DNA of 64,000 nucleotides from Diadema setosum (taxonomy: Eukaryota > Echinodermata > Echinoidea > Diadematoida > Diadematidae): the NCBI RefSeq assembly GCF_964275005.1, contig NC_092693.1, forward strand, positions 29,400,173 through 29,464,172. The letters are read 5' to 3'. The notes below the pieces were generated by a model. That model made no database searches, had not been told where the DNA came from, and saw nothing but the letters and a program-made list of their open reading frames with translations. Position numbers and translations under genes: made by a program. Shown piece after piece: positions 1 through 11,484 of the stretch. Every line of letters starts with the position of its first letter. Position 1 is the stretch's first letter.

Positions 1-142
1 ACCACCAAAGAGATTTTTCTTTGTGCACCACTCATCACATTGTAAACAATCTGATAAATCCGGAAGCAAAGGCTATGGTTGTGCAACTACACAACAACGA
101 GCAAATGTCAGTGCATAGCTTCAGTGCATTCACACAGCTCAC

Positions 143-334
143 GCATTCACGGGTGTTCGACGCGACGGTGGGGTACCAGTAGCAGCGGCAGGCAGGGCAT
201 TTGGCTTCGTGTTGTGTTGCGTTCAACTTCAAGGGTACACCGTCCGTAGGACATTTAGTACAATCAAATTCTTTTAGACTCAGTACTAGCCGATTTCCAG
301 CTTCTGCAGTACTGTTTATTGCCTTCAAAGCCAA
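143..334 (-). CDS. Candidate first exon of a divergent zinc-ribbon-like gene (partial)
   Basis: An open frame starts with ATG at 334 and runs 64 codons to a consensus donor (TGC|gtgagc at 143/142). The peptide has a C-X2-C ... C-X2-C pattern (Cys25, Cys28, Cys46, Cys49, plus Cys51) in a context of 'CTKCP' and 'KCPACRCYWYP', which resembles a small zinc ribbon. The frame stays open past the donor to 35, so the exon end is a choice based on the donor consensus. The next exon would lie outside the window. The start codon is only 20 bp from the cyba start on the other strand, so the two genes would share a bidirectional promoter, or this frame is a chance reading of the cyba 5' UTR. I do not recognise the protein and assign no function. 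Confidence 0.3.
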
Positions 335-354
335 AGGGAGATCAAAGAAAAACC

Positions 355-451
355 ATGGCGGAAACGCAAGCTGCTCCCAAACCGAAAGAAAACCCGTATA
401 AAAACGAGTGGGCTATGTGGGCCAATGAACACTCGTTTGTCAGTGCAGTTG
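355..451 (+). CDS. cyba: cyba exon 1 (residues 1-32 plus split V33)
   Basis: ATG at 355 in the context aaccATGg, a good Kozak match. The exon encodes MAETQAAPKPKENPYKNEW and on to ...FVSAV, and ends GTTG|gtgagt in phase 1. It holds the family's N-terminal EWAMWANE block. Confidence 0.94.
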
Positions 452-3400
452 GTGAGTAAAATGTTCCAAATCCTCCAATTTTGATTTCGTGTATTCAAGT
501 CGGTTTTTACTTATCGATCTATTCTATTTCATATGTAAAGAGGCTTACTCATTGGCTGCTTGCTGAGCTAAGGACATGTAGATCTATAGACCCTAGTTGA
601 TAGGTGGTGATAGATGTACATAAATGTACAATTATTGCAAGACAAGCTTTCCTTTTCTTCATGACTTATAGTCTGATATGATGTGTCAAAAAACCCCAGC
701 AACGACAAACAAACAATTTTAAAGAATGAGATGACAACCAAGCAGAAGGTAAAATGAAAATTATCAAAACTGGACAGAAAAATCTGTCTGTCAGGAGGAG
801 TTTTGTTTAATATTTTTTTTGACTCTCCCGTCTTTCCTCTATGGTATAAATTTAGATACAGGAGGGGATTCCATGAAGCCAGATGTTGTCTGTGCGGAAC
901 ATATCCCTGACTACAAGATACATGTACACTGATACAGACTGATCTTTTGGTCAAATCAAAACACAAACAACAAAACTTGAATTTTTTTTTCTCTCTAGGC
1001 AGATGGTAATTGATAAATTACGGTATGAGAATGATGTCATTGCCCAAGTCTTTGGTAGACATGCACACAATCTTCATAACATGTAGGGATGGTACAGTAT
1101 TGGTGGAGATGAGAATTGGGCTTTTTGGTTAACTTTTTGCGAGATATCAAGAAAACACTTATGAAATAGTACAGAGCATTACCATTTTAAGAGGAATTCA
1201 AAGTTTATTTGATGAAAATTGGGTTTGGAATGACTGAATCATCCAAAAACAAAGTAAAACAAAGCGATTATTGTGATAAATTGTGGGTCCCACACATATT
1301 AGAATCACTCTGTTTTGGATATCTCAGCCATTTCAAAACCAATTGTCATCAAATAAATGTTGAATTCCTCATTGAATTACATGCTTTTTCATATTTCATA
1401 GAAGGTTTCTCATTATCTCATCAAAAAATGTTAGAAACCTGAAGTTAGGTCTCAACCAAAACTATAAGATCCCATAGTAAATCTCCTTTTAGAAGAAAAT
1501 TTGATGACATCATCATCCCTTCTCGAGGAGATGGGGGGGGGGGGTTGAGGGGGTGATGAGGATGGAGCTGCAGCCTCCTCTCTCCCACATTTTTGGCTCT
1601 TCAAAAGAGGAACAAAGAAATCATAAGAATTGAAAAGTTTCAGGACTCTCCAATTTGCAGGAGATCCGCCTGGAGAGTGTACAGTGTACATTGACCCTTG
1701 ATCCCCACTCCCACTTGGGGAGGAGGGATCACTGGAGGCATGTACAAATCTACTCGGTAGAATCTGTCACTGCAAAATGAATATAAAATGGGCATGAATT
1801 CTGCTGTGTAATTATGTTTACTCTGTGTTGTATTACAGGATTTACAGGATGTCATGATGACTTGCGCAACTTCCTGTGTACACATGGGTGTATGCAAGGG
1901 GGGGTCGGGAGGGTCGTACGACCCCCCCCCCCCCCAAATTTTCAAAAGGTCCACTTTTTGTAAAAGACATTTTTGTTTTTCGAGGGATTTTTACCCTATA
2001 GATCTATACAACAGGAAAAAAAGTCACTTTTGTATGCACCAAATGGCCCCATTTTAAGATAGAAAATTCAAAAACTCCCTACCGTCAAGGTGGGAGGGGG
2101 GGACACCCCTTCCCACACCCTTCCCCCGCTCGGTTGCTCCGCTCCCTCGCAAAGGTAAAGGTCGAAAAATTGTGATTACGACCCCCCCCCCCCCCCCCCC
2201 AGAAAAAATCCTGGATACACCCCTGGTACAATGTACATGGAATGCCACCCAACTTTCGTCGAAATTGAACAAATGCTGTAAATTGAGACCTTTTATTACT
2301 GGTACATCCTCCCTAGAATTTCAGTCAAGAGAAAATGGTTGCACTTGTTTACAGGTTGCATATCACCTTGTAAGAATGCATCAAATGCTAATCATGATCC
2401 TTAACTGTGTAAACTTGAACTTAAGTACTGTCTAAGAATGCTATAATGCTCTGCAGAGGTTCAGCAGCTCTGAGTTTGTAGGAAGACTCACAGTGTAGGA
2501 CTAGGAGCTGCCCCAGCTGTCCAACTGACTGATGACTCATTTAACCCATTGAGGATGGGTTGATTTTGCTACAACACGCATTTCCCATAGACACTTGCCC
2601 GAGTATACTCGGGACTCATCTTCAACGGGTTAACCCTTTGAGGACAAGCTGATTTTACTGTCATAACACACATTGCCCATAGACACCAGTTCTGCTCAAG
2701 TACCAGTATACCAGGGGCTAGTGTTCAATGGGTTAAGAGTTCAACTAGACAGTGTTTGATTATATACAAGTGTACCTCTCTCATCATTATGTACTATTTG
2801 ATTTGGCTTACACTGTAATCATTCTTTTTTTCCTCTGATATATTGCATTTGTGTCACTTTGTTTTTAGACAAGTGACATTTCTATAATGATGAATTCACC
2901 CTTGTTCATGACCATCCTTGTAATGTTAAGTTTTCCTGAATTCACCTTTCCCTGTACAGTGATGCTGATGGGAGGTATTACTGGGGCCTTCGGCTTTGAT
3001 GGAGCGTTCTTTGCCTACTACACAATGTATCCTTTATCGTTTTGTGAAGTTTATACCATCAACCCTCTAGCAATCATTATTTCAGAAAGTAGCAAAATTC
3101 ATACAATTTGAATGTATTCTTGACATCAGCTTAGATGTCTACATTGTAAGTTGCAGTCATGGATGCATTTTGAGGAGAGACAGTAATAATGATAGCATCG
3201 AAACTAAGGAAAATCTGTATCACTGGAACCACATACAGTTGAACCTCTCGTATCCGGACAAGTCGGGACCGGGGCTCATCCGGATAAGGGATTTGGCCGG
3301 ATACGGGAGACTCAATGCTTTATACATGTACATATACATACACATGTACTGATGTAGCCCATTGTAGTACCACATGTAGTAATGTGTATACTGCAACCTT

Positions 3401-6400
3401 TTCATTGTTACACTCAGTAACAGACCGCAAAATAGAGGTGTATGTTAATGTTGGAAGTAATATTTAATTCATGTGTGTTTGTGTAGGAGTTCTCAAGGAG
3501 TTGGGAATCCCCCTTTCCTCCCGTAATTATATTAAAAAAAAAAAAAAAATCATGGCGAGATTGCGTCCGTATAATAGAGAGATCCGGATAAAGGGAGGCT
3601 GGATAAGAGAGGTTCAACTGTACTGGGCAGTATACAATTGTACTCTATAACATTGGATAAGCTTTGGAATGTACAATAAGTACAATGTATGTGCAAATCA
3701 GTTGATTTGTGGTGCCTTAATTGCAGTGCTAAAATTATGTTGACACAGCCTACACCCTGTATTCTGCATTTGTTTCATGACAATTATCTTGTCATTGAAT
3801 TTTTTCTTTAAAATCCAATGCATGTAGCCATGCTGTCACTTGCCTGTGCAGTATCTCTGGGATAAATTCCTCGTACACATTTTCCACATCAAAACATTTT
3901 TATTCAATTGTACTTAATGAATTTTAGCCAAAAGAATGCATTAAATGTGTGGATATGCATGGACATATGACTTACATTGTAAATTAGACTGATTTGCGGA
4001 CAGATAATTCAGCAATTTATATTTTAGCAGTGGCATTCCGTTTAACATTGAATTGGTCCTGTGTTTGGGATTGCACTATGATATTTGGTTGCATGATTTC
4101 TGGTTGTAAGGTTCAGTTCATTCAGTTGGTAGAGTAAAAACAAACAAACAACCACCCCAAACTTTTTTCCTTGTTTTAATGACACTGATCCTGTTTATGC
4201 TGCAAGTTTTATACTTTTTTATTGTGCAATCAGCAGACTAACAAACCATTTACAGTGTACTACTAGTATTCTAATTTGTACTCACAGACTCCTTGAACAG
4301 AACTACTGTAGTTCAAGCATATTAGGATAACATCTCTGTTCTGTAATGTACCCGGTGATGCTGGAACAAGCAGCAATAATAATTCAAAAAAAAAAAAAAG
4401 AAGAAGAAAAGAAGGAAGCAAGATTTAACAAAGAGGAACCCAAAACCCATGAAAGGATGTTTATTTTTGGGAGCCAGTCCGGTGTTTACTTATCAATGAG
4501 AAAAAATAAATACCATAGTTCTGTGTGTGGATGCACATTACCTGTTCTGCTATTCAACAGATAGCACTGATTCAAGATTGTATGTTTTTCTACTCTACAT
4601 AGATATCAGTTAGTATAATATATCATTCAAAGATGGAACAAAACCCTGATGGTTTACCATTTACCATGCAGCATCACAGTATGCTGTGGTTATCTACTTT
4701 AGACCTGGTTTACTCATCCACAATGGTACATGTAAGTACGGTATGCATGGAATTAGCGTGTAATGGAGGGCAGGTTTTGACAATAGATGGCTTTGGAGAG
4801 TGCAGTGGAGCGGGGCAGCACTTCCTTGTTCATAGGTGTCTGTAATTTGGTTGGTTGAGTAGCATTTAATGCAATACAGTGTAACTGTGTGGTTCTTCTC
4901 GAGGCTAATGTGTTGGTATCAGGGAAATGATTTGACAAATTTGTCATGCTTACAGGAAACAGGATGCTTGGTTTAGACTCAGATGACATGAAATGTGATA
5001 ACAGTGTAGGTCATAAAATGACCAGCCAGAAGTGATACTTGTTTTCAATTCAATTTCAGTTCATTTATTTCCACAGGGTAAATAAAAAGATGTTTTGATG
5101 ATTTTTGTTTCATTTGTAAGTACCCAATAATAGAATAGCAATACAATTTACTCAGATGAAACTGTTATAACATGTCGTAAGATGGATCTCAAACCTTGAA
5201 AAAGTATAGTATTGTGATAAATGGACTCTTTCTTTTCATAATAGAAAAAAAAAACAGACAAAAATAATATGATGAATGTTAAATAGTTAATGTGGTATTG
5301 GCAGTAAAATCAACATTAAGGTAAATGTTAGGAAATCATCTGTAAGAAATACTACCAATTTGACTTAATGACTGAATGGTTATTGCTGATCGCAGTATGA
5401 TAAAATCTGTTTTGGCTGAGGAAACATTTTTAAGGTTTTTATGTAACACATCTTTCCAAGTTCTGATTGCAGGATGAATTTAATGCCAGCTTTTCATAGA
5501 TATATATAGAACTTGGAGAATTAGGGTTCTATGTTGTATGTAACTGTAGATGTTTCACAGGAATGTTTGTGCTCCCAGAAAAAAGGCACTCTACATTGAT
5601 CAAAGATCCAGGTTTAAAAATTTTTATGTCCTTTTCTGTATCAAGCAAAGAGCCCTATCTCATTAGGATTTAGGAATATTGCCTTATATAAGTCTTAGCT
5701 TTCCATGGATTCACACTGCAACAGTTTGAACAATCATAAAGTTAGAAATACAGTATACTGCATAGCAAATTGTTGCCACTTTTAACCTCATGTTCGTTTG
5801 CAGTGACATTATAAATTATCTGTGACATAACAGTACAAGTGTATACTTGTTTTCATAGCACAGATGTCACAACAAACCTCACAGGAAATAGGGAGAAAAA
5901 AAGAAGAAAGAAAGAATGATTGTACTCCAGTCTGCAATTTTCTTGTAATGATTCAGATTGCTCTTTGCATGAAAGCTGAGCATCTTCCTGGAAAAAATGT
6001 TATGATAAACTGTGTTTCTTGTCACTTGCATTATGAAAGGCTCTAAGAATGTGAGTTCCTTAACCTGTTGCCACCCCACCCCTACAGCGTAGCCAGTGTG
6101 TTTATCCTCATCATTGAGTACCCCAGAGGGATGAGGAAGAAAGGGAGTACTGTGGAGAGGAGGTGAGGAATCTTGAAGTGATATCACAGAAACAATAAAA
6201 CCATCATTTCTATAAATAATGAGATTCACAAAATTTCATTTATCCTAGCATAATGAAAGAGCACTTGACTTACACGTACCTCTTCCAGAAAGCAGGGAAA
6301 ATGACATGTACATGTATAGTGTTTGTTGTTAAAAAGTCAAAAGAATGTGCACTGTTCATGAAATATGAAATTTTGTGGAATTCTCTGTATTTCCTTCTTG

Positions 6401-7861
6401 TTGTTGTTCTGCAATGACATCACAATCTGTAGTAGTCTACTCATCCAGCGATAGCAGCACCAAAACTTCACAATTTCATATCTTTTGAACTCGATCATCA
6501 TACTTGGGGAAAAATTCCCGTGTAAGTTAATGTACAGTATGCTGCATATAACGGTGTAGCTCAATGACCAGTTTCATTCCGGATGATGATTATTGAATCA
6601 ATGTACCGTAGCCTTGTGTTGACAAAACCTTCTAACTGATGATTTCTCTTTGATTTGTTACCAGGTGGCAGAGTATCCTTCACCCGTTCCTCCTCGCACT
6701 GTCACCCCTCACCACAAACTACTTCGTCCGATTCATCCTCTATCTCCTGTAAGTTGTTTGTCTTCTCAGTTTTTCCCAGGATTCCTCTCTCTCTCTCTCT
6801 GTCTTTGTATGACCTGACCATGTACTTGTGCGATTGGAGACAATATTTTCGCCAGTTGCTCTTAATTTCATAAAGGTCTGTCAGCTTGCAAAATTAGCAT
6901 AATGAAACACTGTGAAATATATCACATACAGTATACTGTAATAGTTATAATAACTGTATTGTGTGCAAGGGTTAGAGATATGTGCAGATGTTTATCTGCA
7001 CGTGTGTATCCTTGTACCGTGTAGTGCTTTTGTCATTAGCGATAATTGCAAACATCTGTATAAAAAAACAGCAACTATAAACACTGGAATCCTGTCTGCA
7101 ACCATTTAACCCACCAAGTGCCCACCCCCCCCCCCCAAAAAAAAAAGAAGAAAAAAAAAAGAAAAAAAACCCCCACACATTTCTGTAGTTTTCATGTTGT
7201 GTCTGTTTTATAATTTCTGATTTTCTGTTGTTTCACAATGTGGGCCAAAAATATTTCTCATTTTAACCCTTTCATTGTTATATGCCATCCTTTGTTGTTA
7301 CTGCTCAATTATCAAAAACCTCTAAAATTTTGCATCACTAGCTGATTCTCAAATTGGCAGCACTGTTTGGAAGAATGATGGTTAATTCATATCTCTCTCT
7401 CAATGGGCATAAGCATTTATTCTTTAATTTGTGCAGAATGGCTAAAATCAAGCAGTTCTCTCTAGTCTTTTTTTCGTTACGGGATTCCCATGTAGTTAAA
7501 TTTAGAGTTGCCAATTTGTGGAGGAAAAATGATAATTTCTGCCACTAAACTCCTCCCAAAGACTTGGTGTGCGATGGTTTGACATGTGTGCTCTACCACT
7601 CTCTACCATTGTAGGATGAGCATCCCTTGTATCTTCCAGTTCCCCACCCTTCTGGGAGGCATCTGCCTCTTCATCGCTGCCATCATCTACTTCATTGCTG
7701 CCCTCGGTGGCGAGAGCTGGAAAGTCTCCAAGCGCACTGTCAGGCGGGACAAGACCCTCACCAACAGGCCCCCAGCCAACCCCCCTCCCCGTCCCCCCAC
7801 TCAGGGTGCAGCCAACGAGGGCTTTACCGAGATCCCCCTGGAGCAGGTCAATGGACAATAG
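355..7861 (+). CDS. cyba: p22phox, cytochrome b-245 alpha chain (whole gene, 5 coding exons)
   Basis: Joined exons 355-451, 2960-3026, 6088-6162, 6665-6748 and 7615-7861 give a 189-residue protein; every junction is GT-AG and in phase. Family knowledge: p22phox is an integral membrane protein that stabilises NOX1-4 type oxidases and recruits the organiser p47phox through a proline-rich tail. What is seen: an N-terminal 'EWAMWANE' block (18-25), hydrophobic segments around 29-55, 56-65, 84-112 and 115-138, the conserved 'IEYPRGMRKKGST' loop (64-76), 'TNYFVR' (97-102) and a proline-rich 'PPANPPPRPP' (160-169), which matches the human SH3-binding site. Glu65 and Arg102 align by eye with human E53 and R90, and Pro165 with human P156; all three are sites of human chronic granulomatous disease mutations, and all are kept. 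The N terminus is about 13 residues longer than the human one. The human protein is 195 aa, so this copy looks complete. The identification is by eye but rests on several diagnostic blocks. Confidence 0.96.
1080..1472. repeat. Foldback MITE, 'GGGATGGT' family, degenerate copy
   Basis: The left end reads 'tagggatggtacagtattgg' and the right end 'ctcaaccaaaactataagat', an imperfect inverted pair. The inner 'tttggatatctcagccattt' block recurs in the better copies at 18317-18696 and 36470-36859. The ends are diverged and no target duplication is visible. Confidence 0.6.
1886..2223. repeat. Interspersed repeat with G/C homopolymer arms
   Basis: It begins 'gggtgtatgcaagggggggt' and ends 'atcctggatacacccc', with long C runs at about 1921-1935 and 2181-2200 and 'acgacccccc' at both places. 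The middle has 'aactccctaccgtcaaggtg' followed by 'gctccctcgc'. A related piece lies at 58470-58550 ('cgctccctactgtgggaggg'). Probably a non-autonomous DNA element; class uncertain. Confidence 0.55.
2541..2633. mobile_element. TTAA-flanked MITE, 'TTAACCCNTTGAGGA' family, copy 1
   Basis: TTAACCCATTGAGGA at the left and 'CTTCAACGGGTTAA' at the right, with the inner palindrome 'cccgagtatactcggg'. The TTAA ends starting with CCC suggest a piggyBac-like non-autonomous element. Other copies lie at 2630-2736, 39221-39312 and 58606-58706. Confidence 0.7.
2630..2736. mobile_element. TTAA-flanked MITE, same family, copy 2 abutting copy 1
   Basis: TTAACCCTTTGAGGACAAG at the left and 'TTCAATGGGTTAA' at the right. 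Its left TTAA (2630-2633) is the right TTAA of copy 1, so the two share one target site. Confidence 0.68.
2960..3026 (+). CDS. cyba: cyba exon 2 (V33 to I55 split)
   Basis: Acceptor 'ccctgtacag|TG'. It encodes MLMGGITGAFGFDGAFFAYY, then T; donor AT|gtatcc. First transmembrane region. Confidence 0.92.
3027..6087 (+). other. cyba intron 2
   Basis: Phase-2 intron. It holds a TA-flanked MITE (3236-3620), an A-rich tract (4386-4420) and an ATTCA/'attcatttatttcc' LINE-like tail near 5044-5075. Several short open frames exist but none shows family features or coding splice signals. Confidence 0.8.
3236..3620. mobile_element. pogo/Tigger-like MITE with TA target duplication
   Basis: The left end CAGTTGAACCTCTCGTATCC and right end GGATAAGAGAGGTTCAACTG are inverted repeats flanked by TA on both sides (3234-3235 and 3621-3622). 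'atccggata' motifs repeat inside. There is no transposase frame. The terminal CAGT and TA target fit the Tc1/pogo group. Confidence 0.75.
6088..6162 (+). CDS. cyba: cyba exon 3 (residues 56-79)
   Basis: Acceptor 'cccctacag|C' completes the split Ile55. It encodes VASVFILIIEYPRGMRKKGS then TVER, and ends AG|gtgagg. Human p22phox has '[20 protein letters not shown]' at the same place. This exon gives the strongest single match in the gene. Confidence 0.95.
6240..6600. repeat. Diverged copy of the 'AAGGACAAGTTCACC' foldback MITE
   Basis: The stretch around 6341-6510 (poly-t/g run, 'gcaatgacatcacaatctgtagtag', 'ctcatccagcga', 'cttttgaactc') parallels the right half of the full copies at 19010-19560 and 43078-43644. 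Its ends are lost. It spans from the end of exon 3 into intron 3. Confidence 0.5.
6665..6748 (+). CDS. cyba: cyba exon 4 (residues 81-107)
   Basis: Acceptor 'gttaccag|G' completes Arg80. It encodes WQSILHPFLLALSPLTTNYF then VRFILYL, and ends CT|gtaagt. It includes the conserved NY(F/Y)VR motif; Arg102 aligns with human R90. Confidence 0.93.
6749..7614 (+). other. cyba intron 4
   Basis: Phase-2 intron with a CT run (6786-6802), a C-run/A-run tract (7122-7170) and otherwise unique AT-rich sequence. Nothing coding is seen. Confidence 0.8.
7615..7861 (+). CDS. cyba: cyba exon 5 (residues 109-189) and stop
   Basis: Acceptor 'accattgtag|G' completes Leu108. It encodes MSIPCIFQFPTLLGGICLFI and on, through the last membrane segment, a basic stretch (KVSKRTVRRDK, 144-154), the SH3-binding proline motif PPANPPPRPP (160-169) and the end EIPLEQVNGQ-stop (TAG at 7859-7861). 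It is much more GC-rich than its surroundings, as expected for a coding exon. Confidence 0.96.
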
Positions 7862-9063
7862 TGGACAAGGCTTGAGACCAGATGGGCGGGCGTGGTTATT
7901 GGTAGGGATGGAGTGTTGGGCGGGGCATGTGGTAGGAAGATCTTGGGGTCATTTGCCAACAATCTGGTATCTCTTTTGTCTGCTCAGTGCATGATTTTTG
8001 ATGAGGTCAGACCCTCAGAGAAAAGAGCTGACATGATATTTCTATGTGAGCTAAATTGGGAGCATTTCTTTTCAATATCTGAAGCTGTAAAAGAACAATA
8101 CAGACTTTACTGTTATTTTTACAGGGGGTATGTATTTATTAATTTGTAGTGGAAGTAATAGCTGAAAATGTCAGCAGTTGTTAACTCTTTTGTTATTTAT
8201 ATCTATGTGCTGGAAGGTCAAATGCAGTGTAACTACAAAGGAAGAGGCAAGCAGAGAGGTTGACTAGGCAGTAGAACTGTATGAAGATTAAGGAATGGTG
8301 TCATAGGCAAAATATGAACTGTACACAATACAGAATTATGATAAGCCAAAATCATATTACAGTGTATTACATCCAAGATTAGGTGGGGATATATGCATGT
8401 CTGTAGAGCTGAGTTGTACTTCTACATTGGATAAGTTTTGACAAACAGTTCTCTCATATCCAAGAATTCATGTTTGTGATTGGTAAGAAACATAAGCTCT
8501 TATTCTCTGCATAGTTGTGATTTTGTTGTCATCAACACATCTTTTCAGTCTACCCAACAAGGCTGTTTTTTTTTTTTTGTTTTTTTTTTTTTTGTGCACC
8601 GATTTACTCACATTATTTGATTCATTCATGGACTGCTAGGTCTCTAGAATGTTGAAGTCAAGGTGGAATATTAATGTGGCCGGTCCATGGAATAAGCACT
8701 TGATTTCAACAGCTCACAGCGTGCGTATTGTCCTAGTTTGTGATGTTTAATACTCAAATAGCATGAGGTAAAAGATTCAAAGAAAGTGAGTAAAGACCTC
8801 CCTCACATGTAGCATTGTTTCTTTTCCTGTGATGCTAAAAACAAAAACCAATCACAGCTGTAGTGAAAGCAATTTGATTTAGAATGAAGCTACAAGCTCT
8901 GTCCAAATACAGTTGATTCAGGTAGTGGTTCGTCTCCTCTCAATATAGCCAAAGATCAAAGGTTGGGGAAACTTTTATCGAGAGTTCATATGATATTCAT
9001 GTCATATAAGTTTGTTGTGTCTAGATTTATATCTCTTGCTACATGATGTATGTAAAAACTTTA

Positions 9064-9065
<2 letters not shown>

Positions 9066-9105
<40 letters not shown>
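9066..9105. repeat. (CA)n microsatellite
   Basis: About 20 uninterrupted CA units. Confidence 0.95.
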
Positions 9106-9506
9106 AGAAAAAGAAGTGAAACTTTTGTTGCATTCAAAATTGAAAGGGTCATGCATGTGATAACATTCCCAATATAACTTTGTCTTTGCACAAAAACAAC
9201 ATCACTTGATGTCCCAAAACAGTTGTCAGAAATATTCTTCCTAATCAGTCTTGGCCTACATCATTGCCATTATTTATGATTTTTGTATTGCTATGAAGTC
9301 ATTTATGCAGTACACACTACTATATTGTTAGGTGGGTCATGTTATAAGATTATATTTGCAAGACTATTTGTTGCATATTTTTCTTTTGTATTTTCATCTA
9401 AATGTATGTAAAATGCATATAATAATATGGTGGATTATTGTATGGAATAGTTATCTCTTTGATTTATCACAGATCAAATATTTAGAACACAGGATGACTT
9501 TTTTAA

Positions 9507-9512
9507 AATAAA
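9507..9512 (+). promoter_or_regulatory. Candidate poly(A) signal AATAAA for cyba
   Basis: AATAAA inside 'ttaaaataaattttt', about 1.65 kb after the cyba stop. Confidence 0.35.
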
Positions 9513-9787
9513 TTTTTGATGGTCTTATAGTGTTTGGCCATTCAATCATTTTGTTGCATTATGAAATATGTATATGCAGGAACGTATGGTGAATTGTTTT
9601 TGATATTTTGAACTTTTCATATTGATATTTATGAGATGTCGCCATTTTCGTAATAGCTCTCATAAATTTCAGTCTTTGTCACTGAACAAAGTTGCTAACT
9701 CTCCATCATTTTCCAGTGCCTTCTCAGCAGGCCAGTGTCCTGAAAACAAGAACCCACCTAAAGTCTTCATTGACAGCACTACGAGTA

Positions 9788-9793
9788 AATAAA
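9788..9793 (+). promoter_or_regulatory. Second candidate poly(A) signal AATAAA
   Basis: AATAAA in 'gagtaaataaaaaactt', about 1.9 kb after the cyba stop, followed by a T/G-rich stretch ('atgtcagtttgtctttc'). Confidence 0.35.
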
Positions 9794-10259
9794 AAACTTT
9801 TCTAAATATGTCAGTTTGTCTTTCACTCATTACATGTAAAATATAGATTTTAACTTTTGATACACCCATATAAAGCCTTGTGAAATATTGAGTTTGTTTG
9901 CGTTTGATTAAATCAAGAGATGTTTGTAATAACATAATGTGATGTATGATGAAGACAAGAGTTAGAAAAAGAGCTGAACAAAATAGTTACAGTGAGAGAG
10001 AGAGAGAGCTAGAGAAAGATGGAAATAGATATTAGATATAGCTGTTATTTCTATGTACAGATATTTTTGCAAATGAAGGAATCGAAGTCGCATACATTTT
10101 CATGAGATGTTGCTTTCATGATTTTGACACCGAGGCTATCATTTAAAAGTGCACTAATACCTGTTAGAGATATTTTGTGTTGTTAGATTTGCGATGGAGC
10201 AATGATATTTAAATTTGAGAAAAATTAAACTTGTGCATATAGGTACCTACAGTAAATAG

Positions 10260-10261
<2 letters not shown>

Positions 10262-10292
<31 letters not shown>

Positions 10293-10323
10293 CGCGCGCG
10301 TGTGTGTGTGTGTGTGTGTGTGT
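10262..10323. repeat. (GA)n-(GC)-(GT)n compound microsatellite
   Basis: GA units, then 'gcgcgcgc', then GT units. A shorter (CA)n follows at 10416-10434. Confidence 0.9.
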
Positions 10324-11484
10324 ATGGAAATGTGTCAATGTGAAAAAAAAGTGTATAAGGGTGGCAATACAGGAAGTTACACGAATGTTTGCTCCACAAG
10401 ATTTGTTGATACAGTACACACACACACACACACAAGCAATTTAAATCACTGTAAATCACTTGACAACGCGAAAGGTGCCCAGAATTTGTGTATTGAAAAT
10501 ATAAGTGATGGTGTCAAGCATGAAAACATTCCGTAAGAATTTTCTTTTCTCCCGCTATTGATATTGTTTGGCCAACATGTCAACAACGAATTACCAACCA
10601 TATACATTTACAAAAATCATGAATATATACATAATATACAGGGTAGCCCAAAAAGAACTGAACACTTAAGATCTTTAATTTCAGCAATATTGTTGCAAGT
10701 ATGTCATTATTTTGCATACTATTGGAAAGACCATTCTTTTTCCAATAGAATGACACCAAGTTCTTTAATTTTGGTTGATGCGTTATGATTTTAGGACCAT
10801 TTTTGTCAACCCTTGCAATTTTCAAAATGTGATCATTTGCACTCTCAGAAATACCGAAACCAGCGAGAATTCGGCTTGCCATAGAACCAGTAGCGTTCAC
10901 AATGTGTGGAATGTGGGGCGGATGGTGTGATTGTCATTGTCCGTTGTTGAATGAGACGACCTGTTGGGCTCATTGAGATGCTAAATTTAGCTGGAAAATA
11001 GGGAGGTTTTTTTTTTTTTTTTCAAAGGCATGATTGGCAGTAACACGAGTTCATGAGTGGTTTAGGAATTAAGCCCATACTTTTAATTAAGTGTACATTG
11101 AGAAATACAGAGAGAACTGAGAATATTGCTGTGTCGGTTTATTATTTAATTAATTTATGATCTTCATTATGCCTGCTTCTCTTTGTAGTTCTCATCATCT
11201 GAACATAATTATACAGGTCAGACAGCTCAGATTGGGAATTACTAAAATCGGTCACCCACATTGTTAAATTGTGTCTTTAAATTTTCTTGCAACTGCTCGG
11301 AGACACTGTAATTTCACAATATGTAGACGTCTCAGAGTCGTAGGCAAGCTAGACATCTCTGCAACTAGCAAAATCTACAGTCGCGAACTAGTTTCAAGCC
11401 CGGTGAGATTCTGAGTACCCATTAATTCGTTCATTAACCGACACAGCAATGACAATCACACCGTCCGCCCCACATTCCACACAT

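Larger units (their letters stand above)
452..2959 (+). other. cyba intron 1
   Basis: Phase-1 intron, gtgagt...ctgtacag. It contains a degenerate foldback MITE (about 1080-1472), a G/C-tract repeat (1886-2223) and two head-to-tail TTAA MITEs (2541-2736). No further coding sequence is visible. Confidence 0.85.
7862..9800 (+). other. cyba: Probable cyba 3' UTR
   Basis: Non-coding sequence after the stop with a (CA)n run at 9066-9105. Candidate AATAAA polyadenylation signals stand at 9507-9512 and 9788-9793. Which one is used cannot be decided from sequence. Confidence 0.45.

Noticed and set aside
201-401. Plus-strand 66-codon frame overlapping the cyba start
   Set aside because: It is out of frame with cyba and opposite the candidate zinc-ribbon frame; no family features.
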